Source of the DNA: Ochotona curzoniae
Lineage: Eukaryota > Chordata > Mammalia > Lagomorpha > Ochotonidae
Direction of reading: 5' to 3'
DNA: 64,000 nt
Assembly: GCF_017591425.1 (NCBI RefSeq)
Contig: NW_024466459.1
Span: forward strand, 4,278,001-4,342,000
Under the pieces are notes generated by a model that made no database searches, was not told the DNA's origin, and saw only the letters and a list, made by a program, of their open reading frames with translations. Shown here piece by piece: positions 55,799-64,000 of the stretch (positions are counted from its first letter, which is position 1; each line of letters opens with the position of its first letter). The position numbers and the translations under genes are program-made.

Positions 55799-56611
55799 GG
55801 AAGCACTGCCTTCCCCTTGAATGGAGTCTGTGTATTTGAGTTCACCTGTTTCTCCTTGACCTTCATCAAGAGCCTGTGTTTTCCATCTTTGAGTTCAGCT
55901 ACTTATCAAGTCGACAACTCTGAAAAGCTGCACTTGTGATGTTGCTGGGAGTTTTATCCTAAATGTGCCACTTCTCAGTGCTGATCTGAAACCCTGCTAA
56001 AAATGGTCTGTGAAAGAATGCCTGAAGGATGCATTTGCTGCCTGGGGTGTTGGAATTTCAAGGCATTCAATCCGGTCCTGGGGTGAGATATAGCAGTGGG
56101 CCTCAGTAGTGGGACATGCCTGCTGGTTTGTGTCATCGAAGGAGAAAATTTCAGGCAGCCTGGGGCCTGTGTGGATGTCATTGCATGAACTCGCTCTGGT
56201 GTACCATGCCACCTGTTTATGCTGAGGGATGCACATGGAGCCACCACTATCTCCCTCTGCAGGCAGGGGCAGACACCACCCTCTTTCTGCCAGGAATGAC
56301 TGTACTCTCCCTGGGCCACTGGTTAGTTTTCGCCTTACGGAAAAGCTGGCAGCCAACCCCAGCAGAGCCCTTTCTGTCAGGGCGGGCTAGGTGTGCTGGG
56401 AAAGCATCCTAAGGAGGTCCTCACTCTTGCTCACATGGGGCTTGGGTCTCCTTGTTTTTCCCTTTTGATTCACTTTTCTCAACTATTTTATGTTTATTTG
56501 ATGATTACCATAATTATGTTATCATTTACCAAAAAGCTTTAAAAATCCTTTAAAAATTAAAACAAATGGCACCCGTGTAATCTTTTAGTTGCAATGGAAC
56601 ATGATGCAGTG

Positions 56612-56960
56612 GGCTGAAGGGTGGTCCCTCAAATGCTACCGAATTGAGAGAACCTATAGGGGGACTCTTTTGTAACACAAAATGTTGGCAAGGGTGCCAA
56701 ATCCCATGAGCAGTATCCTTTCAGGAGAGACAGACACACACACAATCAGGAAGCAGAGATGAGGTGTCTACAGAGGCAGACACTGGAGTGAAGGCGCCAG
56801 AAGCCAAGAGCTGCCATCAGGCACTGACCATCAAAAGAGGCCAAGGACAGCTTCTTCCTGTGGCTTCTGGAAGGAGGGCTGTTCTGCTGACCTGCTGACC
56901 CCAAGGCTGCCTTCCTCCTAAGAGTTACTTCTCCTGTTTAGAGCCACTAGCAAGGGTGCC
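56612..56960 (+). mobile_element. MLT1-like LTR remnant (ERVL-MaLR)
   Basis: GGTGGTCCCTCAAATGCTACC near the start, CCAGAAGCCAAGAGCTGCC in the middle. It is degraded, noncoding and in the same orientation as the one at 47.3 kb. Confidence 0.5.
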
Positions 56961-57887
56961 CATTGGTGACTGCAGCCCAAGGAATCGGAGACAGACAATG
57001 CCAGAATTCCCTTCCCAACTTCTCTCAGGAAACATCAAGAGCTCTGAGAGCCTGAAGGCTGGCTGATGTTTAACTTTGTAGAGTGTGACATCTCAGATGT
57101 CCAGCTGTGGCCATGCAGGTGGCAGAGGGCTCCCTGGCAGGGTCCAGACTAACGAAGCAGAAATGCTGGTGGTCCAGAGTCCATCCTTGAAGATGTATAT
57201 GAATTTCTGATAGCAGACTGTGATAGAAGATCTATTCTTAGTCTCTCACCATGACCTAACAATAACACTAATACAGCAATAGTCCCAGACTTACAGTGAG
57301 TGGTTTAACTGATGATGCTTTGACTCCATGGTGAAAGTGATTTGTCTTCAGCAGACGCAGTGCTTGGAATTTTGAATTGTCATCCTCTCCTGGGCTAGCC
57401 ACGTACACTGTGAGATCCTTTCCTGCTGTTCCAAGTGGCAGCGAGCTACAGCTGCCGCTCAGCCACAGCCTCACTACCTTAAAGTATACTCCTGCCAAGC
57501 CAAAACTTCATTCATCATTGACAGGACCCATGAAGAACTTTCCAGAACCTTGTCAGTTGATGATGCACATTTGGAAAACTGATTGTCTGGTGTGTCACTT
57601 GTACCGACATGGAGGAGGAAATTCTGGCTGCAGTCTTGTAAAGCCAGACTCCTCCATTCATCTCAACAGGAGAATTTAGGCCTGGGGAAGTAAAGTGCTT
57701 TTCTCAGGATGAATGCACAGCCATCTCGATTCCTAGCCGAGTTCTCGTTCTCAAAGCAAAGAGACTGAAGTTGATGAAAGGACTAGGTCCCCGTTGATTT
57801 CTTTTGAGAGAACTCAAGGAAAAAAAAAGTTAGCACTGATGAAAGAAAATGCCCAGTGAATTGAAGATTCTGTTTGCTTGAGAAGAA

Positions 57888-58190
57888 TTTTTTTTTTTAA
57901 AGATTTCTTTCAAAAGCTGAGTGACACAGAGAGGGAGTGAAGGAGGAAGAGGCAGAGACAATCTCTGGTTCCTCCCACACCCCCAAATGCACATGATAGG
58001 CTGGGTCAGGTGAAGCTGAGAGCAGGACCCGCCACTGGGGTTTTCCATGGGGATATCAGGAACTCAGGTACCTCAGCTATCACCTGGTGCTTCCCAGGGG
58101 CATCTGCAGGAAGCAAGATGAGAACTGGAGTAGCTGGGGCCAGGCAGTCGGGATGCCGGCATCCTAGTTAGAACTCAATCCACTGAGACA
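57888..58190 (-). repeat. Diverged SINE
   Basis: A T-rich tail with AAAGATTTCTTTCAAAAGC, then a core with GCATCTGCAGGAAGCAAGATG-like sequence. The head is weak. Confidence 0.6.
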
Positions 58191-59146
58191 TGATCACTGT
58201 CTGCCTTGGGGGGCGGGGAGGGGTGTGGATTTTAACGGTTGTTATGCAAACTGCGCATGTGGGGATTCTAGCGACCTGCTGTGTTAAACAGCGGTGCCTA
58301 CAGGGGTCCCTGCAGTGGACATTAAGTTGAAAGGCGTTCCAACATCACTCTGGTCACCACAACTCCTCCACTTCCCTTGCAGCTTGCACCCCAGCCTTAT
58401 TTTGGATTTGGGGGAACTGTTCTTTCCAATAGCTGAGTCAAAAAGCTGTTTCCAATGACTCTGTCTTTCGTGTCAGTGATTGGTTGAGGGGTGGGGATCG
58501 GCTTCAGGCTAGGCCAGACACAGTCTTCAGAAGCCTGGCTGTATTGTCAGATCTGGCCAATGAGCTCCTTGGCCAGGATCTCGGTTTTCAGAAATCAGAG
58601 ATGCCACCAGCCTCCTCTTCCAGGGCTGTCAGCATGTGGCTCATAGCAAGGGAGGAAGACAGGCAGATGAACTTCGGAGAGGGAGGGTCAGAGAGAGTCT
58701 AAAGCTGTTTTTAGTTGTGAAAGGCCATCTCCTCCTGCCCTTATTGAGATTTGTCTTGCAAAACCAGTGTCCTGTTGGATGTGAGGGAATACTTTGCAAA
58801 TATAATGAAGCACTCCCCTGGGGAAGCAAGTATACACACCCAGTGCAAGTTTTATGTGAAGGTTAAGGGCAACACGGACCTCCTAACCTGAACTCTGCGA
58901 TATCAAACCCCAGCTTAAAAAGCCCTACAGTGAAACACTGATTAAAAAGGGTTTGGTGGTGGCACCGGAGCTTGTATATCTGATTTTCTCTAGTATCCCT
59001 GAGTGCTCAAAGCAACCCAGGAAGCAGAACTGAGTAGCTACTTGCGATGGGTAATTGTTAATTCTGGGCCAGAGATGTGAGCTGAGCCGTAAGCTGCTTT
59101 CTTCAGCAACTGAGCAGTCAGAAGCCTGAGTATATTGAAATGGAAT

Positions 59147-59312
59147 TAGAGGATAAGTTTATTTTGGTCTAAAAATCTAGAAATGTGTGCCTAGTTCTTT
59201 TTTCATGGTATGCGCGTCCATGAACTATCTGAAGATACGCTGTATGTGTGAAGTTCACTTTGCACACCAAAATAAATCACCTTCTAAGTTCATTTTCCAT
59301 GAGCTTTTTGCA
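59147..59312. repeat. Hairpin-like composite of the same short element, copy 3
   Basis: AGGATAAGTTTATTTTGGT near the left and ACCAAAATAAATCACCTTCT near the right are inverted relative to each other. The right end is CCATGAGCTTTTTGCAATG. It looks like two half elements in inverted orientation. Confidence 0.45.
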
Positions 59313-60368
59313 ATGCCCTCATCTACAAAATCCCGCCTTAGTAACTGAATATGAAGCCTGTGGGCCACTGGAGTGAGCCAGAAGGGACAACCTGTCTCTC
59401 CCTATAGATTCTGTTTTGATTAGCATCGTCAACAATATTTACTTATGATGTAGGGAGCTTGACCCAGAGGTTGACAACGGAAGGCGAATTTGCTACCTGA
59501 GACCTGGACTTGGTTTCCCAGGGTTGAACAGTCGTTTTTCTTGTGTGGGCATCGCTTCTAACCCCCAACTGTAACTCCAGGTGCTTAAATCCCATCTCTT
59601 TGTAGGCCACCTTGCTTTTTAAGCTCTAGCGTCTCGCAGCAAATACTGTTCACTCTGTTACCAGCTCTCACATCTGAGGCACCAGCATTCCCCACTCTGC
59701 TCCACTTCCTGGTGCTTCCCAAATTTATTGTCTGGTTTATTACTAATGGAATCCAATGAAATATGCCTGTTTCTGGGACTTCACTTTGCCTTTTGTTCAA
59801 GCCAAATTCTCCTGGCTGTGCCCAGCGCTTTGGCCTCCAACATCAGCCTCTGGGGATGGAAAGTGTTGGATGCTAGCATCCCCTAAACACTCAAATTCAG
59901 CTTAGTGCTGATTTCACGTTTCAGCTGTGGGACATTCTGCCAAGTCACAGGGCAGCAAAACAGCCACTTTTTTCTTTTTTCTTTTTCCATACTATGGTTT
60001 TCATTAGACACATATGTACATGTCTGCCTATAATAACAGGTCTAACTTATATCCTAGTAACTTCTACTCCACAATGATTGCAGCTATTTAGAATGGTGTC
60101 CCCACTCGGCTTCCAGCCATCCGTAAGCTACTTCAGCAAAATCTAGAGGCTCTTAAAAGCCTCCAGCATAACGAATAATCAAAGGAAAAGTGCAGGTGAG
60201 CACCCGCCAAGCGCCAGCGTGCAGGCTCCCTTGTCTCAGCCAAGGTCTCTGTATTTCCCATTTTTCCTTTGACACAGGACTTGTTGGCTGCTCCGCCTCA
60301 GACGGCACAAGAAGCTGCAGAATTCCTCTTCTTGGCAAATGACACTTTCTCAACTTTCCATCCTGGCT

Positions 60369-60392
60369 TGTGTGTGTGTGTGTGTGTGTGTG
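60369..60392. repeat. (TG)n microsatellite
   Basis: Twelve perfect TG units. Confidence 0.9.
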
Positions 60393-60702
60393 TTTGAAAT
60401 TGATTTTTTTAAAAAAGGCTACTGCAATAAGAAGAACATCCCAGATTTAAATTTCAGATTGTCTCAGCTGGGTGATTTTTTTTGCACTAGACTATTACAG
60501 GCTGGAGTAGAGAAGTTATAGGTGAGGTGATTTTAACGTTGAGATTGCTTTTGGCAGAGGCCTTTTTCATGAGAGACAATGGGTCCTGCACTGCCAGCCC
60601 CCAGTTTCAGTGTCATGGCCTTTGTGAATATTTGCTCTGCTTCTATCTGAAGGAAAGCCATGTAACAGATGTAGCATGTAAGCTGGGGGACTTTGCTTCT
60701 CT

Positions 60703-61002
60703 TGAAGATTTATCTATTCTAATTGGAAAAACAGATAAGATTTTACAGAGAGAAGGAGAGACGAAGATCTTCCATCCACTGGGTCACTCCCCAGATGGCT
60801 GCAATGGCTGGAGCTGAGCCAAACCAAAGTCAGAAATCAGGAACCAGGGGCTTCTTTGGGGTCTCCCATGCTGGTGTAGGGTTCCAAGGCTTTGGGCTAT
60901 CCTGGATGGGAAATGGAGCAGCCAGGACATGAACTGGCTCCCATATGGGATGCTGGCATTTGTAAGGTGAGGATTTAGCTACTGAGCCATCATGTTGGGC
61001 CC
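60703..61002 (-). repeat. C-type SINE
   Basis: Tail GAAGATTTATCTATTCTAAT, core GGCTGGAGCTGAGCCAAACC, head GAGCCATCATGTTGGGCCC. Confidence 0.8.
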
Positions 61003-61234
61003 ATCTGGGAGCTTTTCATGATGAGGTTAGATGGCCATTCTCTCTCTCACCTGAAACTCTATACACAGTGGCCATGAGATGCTAGCTGGACATAGAGGAT
61101 GCTGATAAAAAATACAGTACCCGTCAGATGATACACACAGTCAAAGGGAGGCCAGCACAGGCAGGAATAGGGTCAGGAGACTTGACAGAGAGGACAGGCA
61201 AGGCCTGGAAGTACAAAGCGTGGTGCGACAGGTA

Positions 61235-61340
61235 GTTCAGAATGCAGATTCTGGAGCCAGCCCCTCTGCTACAAGCCTTGCTGTGCTTTGCCACCTGTTG
61301 AACTTTGGCGAAGCTGTATAGCCTTCTCTGCCTCACTCTC
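61235..61340 (-). repeat. Possible MIR fragment
   Basis: TTCTGGAGCCAGCCCCTCTG, TTTGCCACCTGTTGAACTTTGG-like and CTTCTCTGCCTCAC match the reverse MIR pattern. Confidence 0.45.
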
Positions 61341-62623
61341 CTCTACTACACAGAGCATCAGTGCCAAATTCACTTTGTATTACTGTGCAGCCAGTCATCC
61401 CTAACCCAGCAGCTGGAAATAAGGCCTCGCTGCACAGTGTCCAGGGAGGTTAACGTGAAGGTGTTGGCTAGGATGGATTCTCATTAGGAGCCTCTGAGGT
61501 GGGGAGAGCCAGTCTTGCTGATTCTTGCTCATTCTTGCTGGTGATAGGATTCAATCCTTTGTGCTCATACAACTGAGGTCCTTGTTTTCTGGCTGGCTGT
61601 CAGCTGGGACCAATCCCAGCTCTTCTCTCATTCCCGTATCGTCTCTTTCATCTTCAAATTAGCCGGCAGTGGGACACCAACTCTTTATCGTATTTTGAAT
61701 TTCTTGTTTCTTCTTCCACCAGCTGGCAAAGTTCTCTGCTTTAAGGGCTTATGTGATGAAGTTCAGCTCACTGGACAATCTCCCTGTCCCAGGAGCAGCC
61801 ACTGTGGGATTTCAGTCACATCGAAAAAGCTCCTTTCCAGTAGAATCCATAGCACCATTTGACTTTAGAGTTAGGATAGAGATGTGAGTGTGTGCTGGGA
61901 CTGGATGTCTGGGAGACCCTCCTGGAATTCTTGTTTACCATACGCATCTATTTCTGTAGAAGTGGTGAGGCCTAAATTAATCATCAGTGTAGGTAAAGTA
62001 GCTGGCACATACAACTGCGTTTCAGGTTGGAGGATTTACTTGTGAAAGTGTAGCCACTGCATTCCTAGCATTGATGGGAACTTGGTTCGGGACAAAGGGA
62101 GAATACTCAGGTTGGAAATAATGGAGCTAGTTGGAAACAGGACCTGCCTCTCCTCATTGGGCGAACAAGATTGATGCTGTCTCTGGTTTAGATGTTTGCT
62201 GGGTAATGGCAATAAGGGGAACCAGGTTTTAGGATGAGGGAAAAGGAACCTGAAATGGCCCACTTGGAGCTTTTGATTCTGAGAAAGGATGATGATTGGT
62301 GATAGGGGGAGGGTTCCTTTAGCTGTAAATCCAAGGATTCAGAAATGACTGAAAAAAAGTGTTTCCAAAACCAACCAAGTAAGACTATCATTGGGAAGAT
62401 GGGAAGCTCTCTGCTTACCCCCATACAGACCGGGTTTGCAGTCTATCTTCATACAGCAGGAGGCTATCTCCTTTCCTTTTAGTCTGGCAGAACCAGACAA
62501 GGAGTCAAGGTCATGTTGGTTCTGGGAGGGAGGCATGTGGAGCACCAGCCCCAAGTAGGAATCTGGACTTCTTTCCATGCTGTGACTAAACTGCTCCCAA
62601 GAAGTGAACATTCTTGGAAATGG

Positions 62624-62928
62624 CATCATGGCACTGCAGGTTAATTATTGCCTATGATGCCAGCATCCCTATGAGCTCAGGTTCGAGTTCTGGCTGCTGT
62701 GCTTCTGATGCAGCTTCCTGCTAATGCACCTGTGGAAGCAGCAGAAGATGGCCCTTGTACTGGCCCAAAGTGACCCCCACAATGGGAAACCCAGATGGAG
62801 TTCCTGGCTTCAGCCTGGCCTAGCCCCAACCACTGTGGCCATTTGGTGGGGTGGATATTGGATGGAAGATTTCCCTCTCTCTCTGGAATTCTGTCTCTTA
62901 AATTAATAAACACATTATTTGAAAAAAG
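62624..62928 (+). repeat. SINE, plus orientation
   Basis: Head GCATCATGGCACTGCAGG, core GAAGCAGCAGAAGATGGCCC and tail TTAATAAACACATTATTTG. Confidence 0.7.
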
Positions 62929-63385
62929 AGACATCAACATTCTAAATGATTCAGGGGCAGGTAAGAGATGAGCAGAAAAGAGATAATAAGATGGAGGCAA
63001 GGAGAGAAGAGATGATAAAGAGATAACGAAGAGACGCTCTTGTTCATTCCATTGATGTCACTGGGCGAGGAAGAACTTTCCTTTCAAAAACTCCCAGACA
63101 AGACACTTCCGATTTCTGGCTGACTTCTTTGTCATCTCTCGTGGCTTTTTCTCCTCCCACTCCTTTATCTGTCCCAGTGCCTGCATCTTCTCAAAGCATC
63201 CCCAGAAAAACTTCATTCAGTGTACTCCCCTTGAACAACTGTCATGTTTTGAAAAGCTGCCTGGCTTCTGAGCTGCGATTTTTAAAGCGAGACTCAGAGC
63301 TAGGCTTGCTTCCAGTGACACAAAACAGGTAGGGGGAGAGAGAGAAGATAGAACTTCTGATGGGGAGTGGTGTGGGTGCATGTGT

Positions 63386-63386
63386 G

Positions 63387-63420
<34 letters not shown>

Positions 63421-63422
63421 CG
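63386..63422. repeat. (CA)n microsatellite
   Basis: A CA array interrupted by CG units near its right end. Confidence 0.9.
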
Positions 63423-64000
63423 CAGTTTCGTCTTTGCAGCACAATGTAACCTCCAGAACCCAGAGAGAAACGCAGAGTAGGGAGCATAGCTTTGTGTTGC
63501 AGCTGTAGGGGTTTCAACCTTGTCTGACCTTGTCTGTTCGATAGGAACCCACTGGGCAGAAGGCCAGGCCAGGTGGACTAGCAGTGACATCAGAGGACAG
63601 ATGTTACCCGGCTTGGGCTCTCTCCGGGCCAGAGAAACGGCAGCTCTGCCTCTAAGAGTGTGAAGAGGGCCTTGCCTTGAGGCATGACTGTGCTCCAGGT
63701 AAGCCTGATTGGCGTCACTGCAGTAGCCCTGGTCTGGCTTGCGGGTGGATGGCCTGGAAGAGTGAGTGAAACATTTCCCTTAGGTCCCGTTGTGCTCTCT
63801 TCTTCACTATTCAAGACAGGTGCCCGAGGTGTCACTGCGTCTGATGGAGCCCAGCGTTGGCTGACTCTCTCTGATCAGAGGCTGACTACCTGACAGGAAC
63901 ACTTTCTCTAATTACATTTTAAACTTGGGTTGTGCCACTCTTGGTCATATTCCCAAGGAGAAAAGACAGACAGGAAGGGAGGGAAGAAGAGCAGATTAAC

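Larger units (their letters stand above)
32249..64000 (-). other. FAM20A: FAM20A intron 1 (3' part, more than 31 kb)
   Basis: Exon 1 and a CpG-rich promoter are not found, and intron 1 is known to be very large in human. The stretch holds about 25 SINEs, an old L1 piece, MIR and MLT1-like LTR remnants and several microsatellites. Repeat-free stretches include 32.25-35.0, 45.95-47.0 and 48.7-52.0 kb. No convincing coding exon is seen in it. Confidence 0.75.

Noticed and set aside
61000..64000. FAM20A exon 1 and promoter near the right edge
   Set aside because: There is no CpG-rich stretch and no matching signal-anchor coding sequence, so the window ends inside intron 1.

Overview
The window is mammalian nuclear DNA, almost certainly from a lagomorph. 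It contains split genes with GT-AG introns, L1 and MIR remnants, and about 45 copies of a tRNA-headed SINE. That SINE ends in an (A)n/AATAAA tail and looks like the C-repeat (CSINE) family of rabbits, hares and pikas. The youngest copies (near 17.5 kb and 45.6 kb) look to me more pika-like (Ochotona) than rabbit-like, but this rests on memory of the consensus and is only moderately supported. There is no bacterial, phage or plasmid content.

Two real protein-coding genes face each other tail to tail, in the same order as on human chromosome 17q24. On the + strand, 4842-13389 carries the last nine coding exons (human exons 3-11) of PRKAR1A, the type I-alpha regulatory subunit of cAMP-dependent protein kinase. 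The nine exons total 969 nt, exactly c.178-1146 of a 381-codon reading frame. All have GT/AG junctions and compatible phases. Exon 2, with the start codon and dimerisation domain, lies to the left of the window. A long 3' UTR probably runs to about 15.6 kb.

On the - strand, 32248 down to 21630 carries exons 2-11 of FAM20A, the secretory-pathway pseudokinase that activates the casein kinase FAM20C. These ten exons total 1222 nt, exactly c.405-1626 of a 541-codon frame. Exon 1 is not found; 32249-64000 is read as part of the large first intron. The genes are neighbours rather than partners: PRKAR1A acts in cytoplasmic cAMP signalling and FAM20A in Golgi phosphorylation and biomineralisation.

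Layout: 1-4841 PRKAR1A intron 2; 4842-13389 PRKAR1A exons; 13390 to about 15.6 kb 3' UTR; 15.6-21.3 kb intergenic, with a fragmented L1 holding nested SINEs; 21.3-32.2 kb FAM20A, poor in SINEs; 32.2-64 kb FAM20A intron 1, dense in SINEs with scattered MIR, MLT1-like LTR and microsatellite sequence. I see no RNA gene, CRISPR array or novel multi-gene system. The most unusual structures are an A-B-A'-B' crossed inverted repeat at 38626-38707 beside a long polypyrimidine tract, a three-SINE block sharing one target-site duplication, and a small family of terminal-inverted-repeat elements.
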